Part shown: in pieces, positions 20,319-32,618 of the stretch | How the letters are laid out: each line of letters opens with the position of its first letter | Position numbering within the stretch: position 1 is the stretch's first letter | Position numbers and translations under genes: made by a program | Notes under the pieces: generated by a model | Told to the model about the DNA's origin: nothing | The model's input: only the letters and a program-made list of their open reading frames with translations | The model's database searches: none | NCBI RefSeq assembly: GCF_001039355.2 | Contig: NW_019775957.1 | Span: 596,177-660,176 of the forward strand | DNA length: 64,000 bases | Reading direction: 5' to 3' | Source: Lingula anatina | Taxonomy: Eukaryota > Brachiopoda > Lingulata > Lingulida > Lingulidae

Positions 20319-21336
20319 ACACAGTGGCTGAGATCAGAATTCCAGGTATGTTAGGTGTTAGTGTTACAGATCTGTCAACATTCCTGTTAACCCAAATAAG
20401 AAAACATGGAGTTCAGGTAAATAGTCTGTTGACATGTGGTCAACATCCCGCTATTCTGCTGCAGCATGTTGTTAACAGGCTGATAGCCCCATGTTGACCC
20501 ATTTCCTGGTGTGTGACACCAGCAAGAATAGCACAGTGGGAATCCCCAAGTAAACTTACATGTGTGCACTAGAGAGAGCCTACATACAAGTTTGAAGTGA
20601 GCAGGTCAGTTTGCATTTTGACTATACATGTACAGTTTATGTTGTTCTTTACCATGACACTAAGGCTTCGTTCACATGCAATGTCTATTTTCTAAAAATT
20701 TATTTTCTATTCGCACTATCTTATGATCACGGTCTGTGCCCTGAATATCCCGCCGCGTAATTACTGGCAGCGCGAGCCAGTTACTTATAGTAACTTATAG
20801 TAACTGGCTCGCGCTGCCAGTAATTACGTTGCGGGATATTCAGGGCACAGACCGTGATCATAACACATGCCGCGAATAGAAAATAGAATTTAGAAAATAG
20901 ACATTGCATGTGAACGAAGCCTAACACTACCATGGTCAGTCTTGACCTCTTGAAGATGTAACACTTGGTGGTTAAACTTTCTAAAATTAAGAGGAATTCA
21001 AATGTTTTATTTCTGACATGCTAAATAGCGAAAGCAGATAAGCTAAAATAATTCTGTGATAATCCCTCGTTGATCCCTGTAGAAACCGATAAGCAATTGA
21101 AAATTTAAGCTTAACATTTTAAAGTTTGCTCTGATTTATTTATCATTTTATGTAACAGAGATGTTTGGTGTAACACCGTCTGTTACAGAAACTGTAGTTT
21201 TCAACAGATCTGCTACACTCACATTGGTGTTACACTGGTGTTTAGTAAGAAGTCAGAATTGTTGATTAATATAACATATCTGTAACACCAACACCTAACA
21301 CATAACATACCTGGAATTCTGACCTCACCCAGTGTC
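20319..21336. mobile_element. Long-terminal-inverted DNA element, about 1 kb
   Basis: The left end (GACACAGTGGCTGAGATCAG, then AATTCCAGGTATGTTA) is repeated in inverse at the right end (21272-21336; inverse GACACTGGGTGAGGTCAG, then AATTCCAGGTATGTTA). The imperfect terminal repeats extend about 60 bp and include GTGTTA(C) motifs that recur through the interior. No transposase frame is present. A separate palindromic element (20663-20922) sits inside it. Confidence 0.6.
20663..20922. mobile_element. Near-perfect 260 bp palindrome (fold-back MITE)
   Basis: It begins AGGCTTCGTTCACATGCAAT and ends with the inverse, ATTGCATGTGAACGAAGCCT; the arms remain complementary through CGGTCTGTGCCCTGAATATC and CTGGCAGCGCGAGCCAGTTA to a short centre near 20795. 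ACACTA precedes it (20657-20662) and recurs one base after it (20924-20929), fitting a target duplication. It is nested in the 20319-21336 element, so it inserted later. Confidence 0.85.
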
Positions 21337-22461
21337 CCTCCATAAAAAATGTTGAAGACTTTTCGATAATATTCACACCTAGACATCAATCATGTCTTTG
21401 ATATGTCTAACTCAAAGCAGCAAATGTCATATGACACGGTTTTTGCAACCTGAAACTGTATGGGTACATTGGTTATAATATTAATGGTGATACCAATACA
21501 CTCTGAGCTCTGTCTTCATCAAAACGGTTTTATTTTTAAAATCTATTGTCTAGTGCTACATTAAAAAGAAAATAAAAAAACGTGAAAAAAATCAGGTTCC
21601 ATCCACTGCAAGAAGTCACTACACATACCTAACTGTTAGATATTAGTTTCTAAAATATTCATTCTATACAATGCTTATAACTAAATGTTCAGCTGTTCTC
21701 AACCAAAGACTAGAATTCCATTTGGAAGCATTCATATAATGTTATGTATTTACATAAAGCTGTCCATGCCTTATTAAACATTGTAAAAACTTCAAACCTT
21801 AGATCATATTACAAAAATTTTCTATGTAAATGACCATTTATGGCATATAATATGATATAACGCACTTCAGATCATAGTTTTAAGTGAGCATTTCTTGGCA
21901 GTTTTTGGTGAGGTAAAAAGTAACTTATCTGAGAACTTAACCACAAGTAAATATGTGAAAGAGCTGTTAGTGACTATATACATGTATTGTGCTATTAACA
22001 CTAAAAGATAAATAAGGTTAAGAAGAGTTTGATAACAAAACAGTGAGCTACTGGAAAATCATCAAGATTAATCCAATGAGGTCTGATTTAAAAAAAAAAA
22101 AAAAAAAAAACAACCCGAAAGACGACACTGTGCTAATAATAATAATAATAATCTTCCTTCACTCTAAATACTTCAGCTCCAGTTACACTGGGCTTGCAAT
22201 GTCTTGGAAACCAAAATTTGGCCCACTTATTGAGAAACAAAAATTTCACGACAAATAATCCAATTGAGCTTTATCATGCGTCATATCCAATGTATATGTA
22301 TATATCAAGAAGAACATATTCATCACTATCTGCGTCATATTGTACATGTATTAAGATCTGCATCATATTTTATCTTTACCAACTAACTCTATTAATTAGC
22401 AAAGAGATACAGCTGTTCTTTGTCAGTCTGCCTTAATAACACATAAAAATTGCACTATATA
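21337..22461. other. Intergenic AT-rich sequence
   Basis: Contains an A run (22091-22110) and an AAT microsatellite (about 22137-22152). No gene or element is recognised. Confidence 0.5.
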
Positions 22462-22851
22462 TCAAGTTTTGGAAGAAAAATGGCTCACATGCATTAGGCA
22501 CAATTCCAATGACATGGAATTTGAAATGTGCACATTTACCATTTCTTCATATGTAGTAAGAATTTCAGCCCAATGTGGGCCAGTTTCTTCAGGTTTTAAT
22601 TCATATGTATGAACACTAAGTGATATTTGTGTAGAATCTGATGTGGACAACTGGAAATGAAGAGATTGGCATGCATCAGATCTGAAGATCAGCGTATACA
22701 CATTAAAACAACAGACACAATTTTTGGGTCTTTTGACAATAACTTCAACATATCCAGGAATGGAAGAACTTACTGTAAAATCAATTCTAATAGCACTGCA
22801 TTGAACCTGGCTAGAATCATTAAAGACCATCATTAGCTGAGCTAGAAACAT
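22462..22851 (-). CDS. Unrecognised 129-codon open frame
   Basis: Minus-strand frame from ATG at 22851 to TGA at 22462, in a region where chance frames are short. The composition looks protein-like (mixed residues, few low-complexity runs), with a CVCC motif and a segment reading HTYELKPEETGPHWAEIL. I do not recognise a family. It lies downstream of PLA2G15 on the same strand, so it could be within that gene's 3' region, a last exon of another gene, or a relic of a mobile or retroposed gene. Confidence 0.3.
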   Translation of the reverse strand: MFLAQLMMVFNDSSQVQCSAIRIDFTVSSSIPGYVEVIVKRPKNCVCCFNVYTLIFRSDACQSLHFQLSTSDSTQISLSVHTYELKPEETGPHWAEILTTYEEMVNVHISNSMSLELCLMHVSHFSSKT

Positions 22852-23023
22852 CTCAGGGCATAGATATGATCTTCATAAAGGGATGAAATTTTGTTCCAAA
22901 ATTCATGTCAATTCCTACACTGATTATCGAAACTGAATTTTCCTTTCAAGTAGCCACTTGAATCCTAATTTCCCACTTTAACTTAAACGGTTTGATTAGT
23001 CAAATAACTTTACATTTTTTTTT

Positions 23024-23352
23024 TCAAAAAAAAAACAAAAAGGCGATTTTCTGAGGAACTTGGTTTTAAACTGTTCCCCATATTTTGTTGCATCAATGGG
23101 TTCTTATAACTTTGGAACAAAAATAACAAGTCACATCCTGACATGTTCCCAACACATCTTTGCAACCCACGAGTATTAACTAGTATNAAAAAAAAAAAAA
23201 ACAAAAAGGTGATTTTCTGAGGAACTTGGTTTTAAACTGTTCCCCATATTTTGTTGCATCAATGGGTTCTTATAACTTTGGAACAAAAATAACAAGTCAC
23301 ATCCTGACATGTTCCCAACACATCTTTGCAACCCACGAGTATTAACTAGTAT
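23024..23352. repeat. Direct duplication around single N at 23187 (assembly overlap)
   Basis: About 160 bp ending GAGTATTAACTAGTAT is present before and after the N, with one difference noticed (GGCGATT vs GGTGATT) and a variable A run. It fits unmerged contig ends. Confidence 0.85.
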
Positions 23353-23474
23353 CAGTTGTCATGACAACAGCTAACATTAACTAGTACAGAATCCCTGAAT
23401 ACAGAAATCTTGATAATTTTGGCACAACCATTTAAGGCAACTTTTCCCTCTCCCTGTGTACATGCGTTTTTACT

Positions 23475-26400
23475 TCAAGGAGTGTCGCTACCTGCGACTT
23501 TCTTAATAATCTTAATAGCATCTGCATTGTAGAGAAGTTGCATATGTTCGGCATTGGGAATGACATAATGGTACACACTCTGGGGTTGCCTCTCCTGCCA
23601 CAGCAAACAGCCTTCAAGACTTCTACTGTTCACCGTCCCATCCCCATTACTGTATGTCACCGTGGGCTGAGAATCCGGCCACTGCTTTTCCGTGAACGAA
23701 AACGCCGCCGGCGTCTTCACCCCCAATCCGTGGACACAGTGCACCTCGACACCAGGTGGCGACAACTTCCTCGTCAATCCCTCTGTGTCCTGTCTCATGT
23801 ACCAGCCGTCCATGAAGTTAAGATCCTGAAAGAACTTTTTATAGTCTTTCAATGTGTAGTTGTAACCTGGCCTGCTGACGAGGACATCGTCTGGGCTCCA
23901 GACAGAGTCTGTGGGTAAAAGCCAAGCAGTGCTGGGCATTGACCTCTGTTGTGGGCGAATCTCCAGTGGGTTCAGGATTATGGAGTAGAAACCCAAACTA
24001 TCACCTAAAAGCAAAAAATACAAAATAAACATATAAATGAAACAAGAAAAAGGAGAAAGAGAGGTTGAAATTTCTTACTGGTATTCTAGTAGAGTAAAAG
24101 AGTAATAACAAAAAGAAAACAAATACATTAAAATAATTTAAAAATCAAAAAAAAAAAAAAAAATTTAAAAAAGAATTCTGTGTCTGTGACATGTTTTTCA
24201 CAACAAGAGAAAATCTTCTTCAAGGTTTGTACACATTCTTTCTCATTACTTTCTTCAATACGTATATCTTTTTTTCATTGTGAAAATGAAGGGGACTTGG
24301 TCATGTATACTTACCAGAAGACATAAGCCTGAGTGTTTTTGCTGCTCCTCCCCATGGCCCTGCCAAGGACACAAAGGACCTGATATATTTGTCTTTCCAC
24401 TGCTGTGGCTGGTGGTTGAGGAAGTACAGGGTGTACATATTACCCATACTGTGACCCACCAACACTACGCGGCTGTTGTTGTTCATAGTGAACGTTTCCT
24501 CTATCAGCTGCTTGAATTTCAGGAAAAAATCTGCCTGCTCATCTGAAACATTAAAATTTTGAAATGAGCTATTCATATTTCCACAAGTTTGTTTCTACCA
24601 TAACATTGGTCTGGTAAATGCAAAATAACAGAGGAAATCCTTTGTCTCAATGACATCACATTCCCAACAATGAAAAGATTCATTTGCTGGTCTAAAAGGG
24701 GTCCAAAAAATGTTTTGCTCTCTTACTTGGTGCTTTCCTGAAGTCATATGGTGCTCCTCTCACAGACTGGTTCCTTACATAGCCCATGCTTAACAAGTCC
24801 TGGACCATAACCGAAAAATAGGAGGCTGAAAGAAAAAAAAAACATGGGTGTTATGCAGTTCATTAAAATCACACACACACACACACATGCACGCACGCAC
24901 GCAAACACATCAACCAGGTCAAGTGTATATGTTAGTCTTATTCACTTCCTTCTTAACTCAGTGAAAAAGAATAAATCACACCAAGGCACTTGTTTTTTTT
25001 TAAAGTCATTGTTTTAGCCAGATCTGCTCTGTAAAGCACACTGCTAATAAAGATGGGCTGAAAATATTAATTTAACATATTTCACCTTAAACACAATAAC
25101 AGTACGAAGAAACAAGTCAATTTCTATTAATGCAAATGCATAATCCTCCCACTACTGATCTCAATCAGAAATTTCCTAAATATCCTAGAAATTGTTCAGC
25201 TATAGCTAGGCTATAGCTATTCATATTATCACAAAAATTTATTAAAATCAACATTATTATTATTATTACTAATGTGTTTGTACTTACTAGGTGATATTTC
25301 ACTAGAGTCCAGCCATTCTACAGTCTTAGTTCCACCAAAGCCTGGGATCCTGATGTCTACTCCAGGAGAGTTCTTTGTAGTTCGTGTTACATTGTCATAA
25401 ACCAACCTAAAAAAATATATATATATATATTCAAAACATGATTGTGTCTTTTTTTACTTTTAGTCATGTAAGTGTATTTGTATTAAATCTATTAAATAAA
25501 GAACTAATACAAGCAGCAGTTGACATACCACACTTCAAACCATTCCTCTAAAATCCAGATAAGTCTAATCATATACTCAAGCATCATCAAAGTTTGTTTT
25601 TTTTTTCTTTCTTTGTACGTTTTCATCTATCCATCTTGTTTAAGCAGGGTTAAAGTATTTTTGTAAGGGCATTAAAGGTGCTATGACATGCACTCACTAT
25701 TTGTACTTTGAACCCTTTCACCTTATGAAAACATTTAAAGTATCTGAATAAAACCCTTACTATACTGAGGCCTATTCAAATGTATATTTAAGGTGGCAGA
25801 AAGCAGGAAGAGAACAAGGATGTTACTTTCTTAACATAAACTTTTGTTACACAAACATGTACATATAGCACTTTATACAAAATTAATAAAGACAAATGAA
25901 AGAGAAAGAGGAAGGAAATTTTCAGATAAGTCCTTAATTCCTGGTTTTCTTAAGTATGAGAAAAGATAAATGAGAATTTTTAACTCCATGTTTGAAACCG
26001 CAACTTACTAGTACCAGTATGAGAGAGAGAGAGAGAGAGAGAGAAAGTAAATGTAATCGCTTCCTTATACTTCCCATCTCCTACTTATGTGGTCCCCCTT
26101 CGTGACATAATTTTGAAGCCTTATTATCTCAAACTCATGCTATCCGAGATGGATTGTACCCTAACATAAAAGGAAACACACCTTCAGTATCTTACCTCAT
26201 GTTATCCACAAAGCAGTCCAATACATAGGGTTCCATCAGCTCCAAGTTGAGCCATAGTGCAAAATAGTCACTGGTTTTCTGACTGCAGAATATGTGAACA
26301 GATTTTGTCTTGTTCAGCTTTGCTTCTAATTGGCTTCCACCATCTCCTGGGACTGGAAGATGTTTGTTAAAGGATTATTTCTGTTATCACTACAAACACA

Positions 26401-28563
26401 TCAAGAATTCATGTAGTAAATTATTCACTGCTTACACTGGCAATGGATGAAAAGATAAAATTATTTTAAATATTCAAATTACCTATGATTTTACAAAAAA
26501 TGTTTGCTCTTTTGTTAAAAATAAATTTGTACACATATTTATTGTAGTCTAGATTCATCTTGTTGTCTGCCAACATAGATCCATTAGGGGCTCAACAATA
26601 GCAAACTTTTTAAGACTACATAAGCTAATATGTCCTCTCACATAGATAAAAACTTTAAAAAACACTGACAATTAAGATACCCTCACATTTCCCACCTTTA
26701 AACCAAACTTTATTAACAATCTACATTACAGTATGCTATGTATAAGTTGTGGAAATAAATTATATGTCATTTTAACTGACTGGCAATCAATAACATGAAC
26801 ATGGAATAACTATCATCAGCATTTAATTTAACCAGGTAACTTTTTTATGCCAGCATGATGACTGAAGTATCACCTGGTAGGCATGTGACACTACATAACA
26901 CCTGACTACTTAACAACATAAACTGAATAACATCCACGTGAAATAAGCAGGTTCCTTGTCACATGCAACATACACATACATAATAAATCAACTGTGCCTC
27001 ACAGGTAAAAAAATATTTTGTGGTATACTGTTTTTTTTTTTTTAATCAACATGTGACATGTGTTACCTATGGAAAAAAACAGATTACAATGTTAGACAGC
27101 TTTACTATTTTTAAAAATCAACATGTGACATGTGCTACCTGTGAAAAACAAATTACAATGTAGTATCACGTCTGAGTGCTACATCATATATTAAAAGCAA
27201 AGTGGCGATTTCTTTATAACAAAAAGCAAAGTTTAAATTAACAATGTTAGAAACAGGAAATGGACTTTGCCTCATTTGGTAAATTTAAAGGGCTATATGG
27301 TGTTAACAGCTTAAAGTGCTTAATGTTACAAACAAGGATATTAAACAAAACCTTAAAAAAAGATTATACTCAGTGGGAATTTGAAATTTGAACAGCTGGT
27401 AGCATTGTGCAAAATTCGACAAATTGTTCAGCCAGAGCAGTAAATTTTAAATCATAAAGTATAACCCAAACTTGCAAGGGCAAACCAAAAACCTTTAAAG
27501 ACTATGATGTGAAACATTAAAACATGAACTGCACTGTTTAAAAGTTTAAATCATTAAAATCAAATAAAATCAAATTAAAATCATCAAACATGAGATGATG
27601 CACCAGTTGACAACAGCGAAAACACCAGTGTGCTGGGTGAAATTAGTTTTAAAAAAATGCTGAAAATGTGGTCACTTTGTTTCTGTCAAAAATGGAGAGC
27701 TTTATGGTCATTATAATGTACATTATTTAAAGCATAAATCATCTTGCTGACTTTAAAGAGTTATATGGTACAGAGTTCTTTCTGGGCATGCTTCAACAAA
27801 AAGGTCTGGCAGTTTCAAAGTCTGGCATGTGCATACTATTACACGAACGGTACCTCTCAGTTCTGTGAATTAAACCATTTTTCAAAATCTCTAGATAAAA
27901 ATATCTAGTAATATATTTTCATAATTATATCAATATTTATTTTAAACAATGAAATATTTAGAAAATTACAATCACAGGTCTTAGCTCTGTGTCCCAGTGA
28001 CAGATCTAAATTTTAACGAAAATGTCATTAAAATAATTTTAAGTCTGCTCAATGCCCAGGATCTATGACCAATGGCCATTAGTATTGTTTATGTTTATTG
28101 ATGGAGGTGTGTACGTAATCCCTACTCTGATTGGCTGATTTGGTCACTACAAAAATCGCCTGATATCTCATCTAGAATTTCGCACATTTGGCAAAAACAT
28201 AGATAATTCTGGCCTACACGATTACTATAGAATATTAAAGCTGCATTTCAGACTAGAGATTTGTTTAAACACACGAAATATGCTACGCAAAAGAGTCATG
28301 GCATCAAGCCAATTACTGGATACGCAATGAAAGGGATATAATTAATTCAATGAAATTTTCATTGACAACGCACTGACTTTCAAATTATACCATTTTTTTA
28401 TATCAAAAGTGGTGTTTATATACACGCTACAGAACACATACTTACTTAATATAACAGGATGCTTAATCGACTTGGATAAAGAGCTGTCAGATAAATTCAC
28501 GAGACACAATCCTATAATAAACGAGGAGGTTATCCTCCGAGCAAGCAGTCGCCAGTTCGCCAT
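23475..28563 (-). CDS. PLA2G15: Lysosomal phospholipase A2 group XV (LCAT family), six exons
   Basis: Minus-strand exons: 28563-28446, 26352-26196, 25406-25288, 24825-24727, 24542-24315 and 24004-23475, all GT-AG, giving 416 residues (the human protein is 412). The N-terminus has a hydrophobic stretch (SSFIIGLCLVNL) that can act as signal peptide, then HPVILIPGDGGSQLEAKL, the family oxyanion-loop region. Cys pairs in IFCSQK and LDCFVD match the conserved disulfide. The nucleophile is Ser196 in VVLVGHSMGN, the acid Asp362 in NGDGTVN and the base His394 in NAEHMQ. GAPYDFR and QDTEGL are further family motifs; NVT and NYT are glycosylation sites. The enzyme hydrolyses and transacylates glycerophospholipids in acidic lysosomes. 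No defect is seen. LCAT itself is less likely given the match to PLA2G15. Confidence 0.93.
24879..24905. repeat. CA-type microsatellite in PLA2G15 intron
   Basis: CACACA then GCACGC units; the rest of this intron is plain AT-rich sequence. Confidence 0.7.
26022..26045. repeat. (GA)n microsatellite in PLA2G15 intron
   Basis: About 12 GA units. Confidence 0.85.
26353..28445. other. PLA2G15 intron 1
   Basis: A 2.1 kb AT-rich intron. It holds a degenerate direct repeat (AATCAACATGTGACATGTG type) at 27044-27092 and 27116-27162. A CCAAT-like GATTGGCTGA occurs near 28130. No coding segment is recognised. Confidence 0.6.
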
Positions 28564-29669
28564 CTATGTAACTGATTTGAAATCGAGGCTTAACCCAAGA
28601 GGGCACCAATCCGTACCGTTTAACTGTATGCTGCAGATATAGGTCGTGGATTCTTCTGATATTTTGCAAATCGAGGCACGGGTTATATAAGGACCAAACA
28701 TTAATTTTGCATAAATATGTTTTGAGCGCTGAAAAACACCAACAAAATACTTTTGAACTTTTAATTTTGCTGTGACAATACATGTATTTAGCCAAGTATA
28801 AAATTTTTATGATAAGAATATGTAATGTAATGATATTCATTATTATACTTATTGTAGGCCTATACATGTATATATACTAATCTCCGTTGATTAGTGAGTC
28901 AGTAAATGTAAAGCCATGTAGCCTAAGCATTTAGTGCTCAATAAATGTTATTACTATCATAATCATATATCATAGTCAAGTACGCGTACCAGTATGTTAA
29001 TTTATCTAAAATTACTCAATATGTGTTAGTCTTATGTGAAAACATTTTTTTTTACATAATCAAGAGAGTACAGGATGGAGAGGTACCCCTCTCCTATTTT
29101 CCCAAGCAAAACAACATAGCAGCATATCCAACCCATCTACCCCCCCCCCCCCAAAAAAAAAGGTAATAGAGATTTATCTTATTTACTTTAGATGCATCTA
29201 ATAGCATGTTATATTTTCATGCATTTTGTGACGTGCCAATTTTTAGAAAAAATTATTGAAAGCAAAACGCACACAAGCAAAATTTGATTTTGAAAATCTA
29301 TGCCAAATTTTCATATTGGTTCAACTGAAGGAGTAAAACGTCTTCCACACCTTCAGTCTGCCCGTCTTTAATCTGTAGTTAAATGCCGAGAACATGACGT
29401 TGAACACGCCTCTATTTAGAACGACATTTGAAATATCTGTGCATCTCAAGAATCAAAGCCAGTAGGACTTCGTTCCTATATCTTGCTAGAAATTCGAGAA
29501 AATCGAACATAAATCAGAACTTCTGCCCCGCCCTTTATCCATTCGTGTTTGAGCGAATGCTACAGAGAAGACGAATGTTGCGGTCACATATTGCAGTGCC
29601 AGTGCATTCGCACAACCTTGCTTGCGTTATTCGATTCTAAACAACAAGTCAGTTTTCAGTCACCCATTC

Positions 29670-29712
<43 letters not shown>

Positions 29713-30790
29713 AAAGAACGAAGTTCTATTGTGTTCTCGAGAATACGACAAGAAGCGTGTGCAGTGGACCTTATGCGCACTCACACGTCACTGCTTGCTT
29801 CACGAACACATTGTACACGGTCGTGCATAAATTCGGTTCCACATAAAAAAATCATTAAAATTATACCTTCTAATCCATTATTTTACTCGAATGTGTGTTA
29901 TGAAACTCAAACAATTAGTTTGGTGTCTCTTTAATAATCTTATACTAAGTTTAACTTTATTTGACAACTATCAGTAGACTAGGCCTACAGTACACATCTG
30001 GAAACCTGCACTCTTAATTATTTTTTATACCAATTCTAATTAAATAATTAAGTTTTAATCACGGAGCAGTCACTTAGAACAACAGACCTTCCTGTACATG
30101 TCAGAAAATATCGACTTTAAGCGGTTTTATCGCTTTAAAGAATAGATGTAGACGGGCAATCGGCTCTATGTGAGTTTGGGACATTTTCAAACGCGGCTAG
30201 TTGGCCTATAACTTTAATAACATGTGCATTAAGACTTAAGCAGAAGTGAGACATCGACAACATATAATACTTTGCAGGAAAGAGAGAATGATAGAACAGA
30301 TAAATGAATAGATAAAATAGAAACATAGAGAAATTTGACACAAGATAAGCAAAATAAAAACTACAGAAAAAGAAATAATTATAATTAAAATATCTGTCTG
30401 GTGTCAGAAACTTTTATTCAACCTCCATAATTTATTTATTTATTTTTTTCTAAAAATTGAAAATCACAAGAATTGCTAACAAGGTCTCTACCAAAAGTTT
30501 TCTCAAAATCGCAACGGCAGTCGAGCAGGAATATCGCGAACGACACGCCTTCCTCCTAGATACTCATTAATATTCATGAGGTCGCCTGATGGCAGCTGGC
30601 CGCCGTCGCAGCGCACAGAGACAAGAAACGGGACACTTGGTGGTAGAACCTTCTGTCCCAGAAAGACCCGAATCTCGCCAAGACATCGGTCATCTAACAC
30701 AGGTTACCCTGAGAGCCTCATATATGTGAGTATATCATTCATGATCAGCATAAAGCTGGGTGCTGTAACTCGACACCCAAGCTGAAACTT
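28564..30790. other. Intergenic region upstream of PLA2G15
   Basis: Probably contains the PLA2G15 promoter next to 28563. A C/A tract lies at 29141-29161 and a (GT)n microsatellite at about 29671-29711. Short frames here are explained by the GT repeat. Base composition becomes less AT-rich after about 30500. No gene is supported. Confidence 0.5.
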
Positions 30791-30799
30791 GTCGGCAAG

Positions 30800-31048
30800 T
30801 TTCGCGGGCAATTCGTTTCTTGATGGCTGAGCTCCGCAAAGATGGCTTCCTGGTTCGACGTCAGAGACAGGTGACCGTGACTAGTTGTCTCTTTCCGTCG
30901 AATCCGGAGGACTTGGCTCAGCAATGAGTTGTTGAACTTCTAGGTCGAAAACCCAGTGAAGGCAGCGAAGGATTTGAAGGCTGGTTCGCGTAAAATTCCA
31001 GGAAAACTAAGCGTAGAATTCAACAGGTGTTTGCTACACGCTGCCCAG
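30800..31048 (+). other. Candidate non-coding first exon of an unidentified + strand gene
   Basis: A locally GC- and CpG-richer segment ends at ACGCTGCCCAG followed by a strong gtgagtga donor at 31049. No long conserved frame runs through it. An alternative donor (gtgagtat) lies at 30726. The composition and donor suggest a transcription start with 5'UTR; the coding part would be far downstream, possibly beyond the window. Confidence 0.35.
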
Positions 31049-32565
31049 GTGAGTGAAGGAATGCAGCGACCACGCTTTGTTTACTTTTCTTGTTCAATGG
31101 TTCTCGCTCTCTCATACCAAAACGTCATTAAAATGAACATTCACATACGATATATAACATGTTATACACTGAACGAGTGACACAGGCCTAATGTTTTATC
31201 TTCACGATCGGTTTCGGTTGGTAATTTTGCTATTCAAGTTACCAGGTGTTATTTAGAGGATATTTAAAAGGCCCGAGACACGTGGTCTGGCAGGGAAGGA
31301 GACAGCTGGGAGAAAGCACAGATGGACTTTATTTAAAGGTTGCAATCCAGTGAAGGGGGCTCAGAGTGGAGACATGCTGGATGCACTCTCTACTGAGTTT
31401 ACTTCTTTTTGTTATATGCATTTGTATGTTTGTATTTGTTTGAGACTTTTAAAGAGGGTATATTCAGGGTGTTGGGGGGGGGGGGGTCTCAGTCAGGGAA
31501 ATAGAAGAGAAACTAAGGCTTGAACAGGTTCAACGATGCAAGCAATTGAAGGAAACCGATGTATGTTTTAAATAATGTAGACCAGCCATAAGGAAAATAA
31601 GGGGAGGCAATTTTTTTTAAAATTAAATTTTAGATCAAATTAATTACGATTCAAGCAACTGCTGTAGGGGGGGAAGGGGTATAAGATAATTATGTTGTGT
31701 GTCAAAGAAGTGTTGAATTCATTTTCAAAAGTGGAAATGAAACCATTAAATGAAACTGATAAACATGTAAGCCCCATTTTTTAAATCAAAACAAAAAGAA
31801 TTTTTAACAAGATTTATTCAAAGGAAAGGAAGCACATCGTTTCAAGAATGAAAGAAAGTAAACACAAGAGGCCTAAAAACCTGACAAGGGCAATTTTAAC
31901 TATAACAAACATTGTAACAAATATGTTTGAAACGGGGCTGGAAAATTACTTGTTTTTGTCTGGTTTTGCTCATTACACATTTTCATTTTTTTTTTTTTTT
32001 TTTGTGGGGGGGGGGGGCATCTTAGAAGTTAAGAGAGAGGCATTTGCAATCTTTGCTCAAACTCACCATCCTACCTTCCCTTGCAATATTTTTATGGCAC
32101 AAAGCCACCTGTGAGAAGTTTGGCTTCTGCTCCAATCAGAGGGTCTCTGCCAAAGCCATTACTTATTATACACATCAATTCTCTTACTAAGAACTCCTTG
32201 ACTAATTACTTCTGTTCAACCAGAGAATCACTGGCAACAGCTGTTGTATGAGGAGCATTTTGATTCAAAACTACAGGAATAAATTTAAGATATGCTAAAA
32301 CTTACATTGAACAGGAAACATCCCCTTTGTACAGGACACTGTATGACCCTCCCCCCCCCCCCTCCCCCTTTTCATTGCACTGTCCCTTTGCATACAATTA
32401 TGACCTCCTGCTTCTGAGCTAACGTAGGATATGACAGTGCAGGATCCTTTTTTAAGTATCAGTATCTCATTTTTATGTTAACCCTATCCATTTTTTCTCT
32501 TTTCACCTTTCTTATTCCTGCTGTTTTTTGTGTGATTTTCTCTTGTGCCTGCCTCATAAGCTCAA

Positions 32566-32618
<53 letters not shown>

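Noticed and set aside
23538-23918. A 126-codon + strand frame
   Set aside because: It is the antisense shadow of the last PLA2G15 exon, which has clear family motifs on the minus strand.
29549-29934. Open frames with long Cys-Val runs, resembling a Cys-rich peptide
   Set aside because: The runs are simply the GT microsatellite at 29671-29711 read in frame.
30503-30785. Coding exon in the GC-richer region (frames on both strands)
   Set aside because: Neither translation shows a known domain or plausible acceptor/donor pair in frame; composition is better explained by a promoter or leader.
32568-32615. Regularly repeated short units that might be an array such as CRISPR
   Set aside because: These are pure CT/GA/GT microsatellites without unique spacers, in a eukaryotic genome; no CRISPR array is present.
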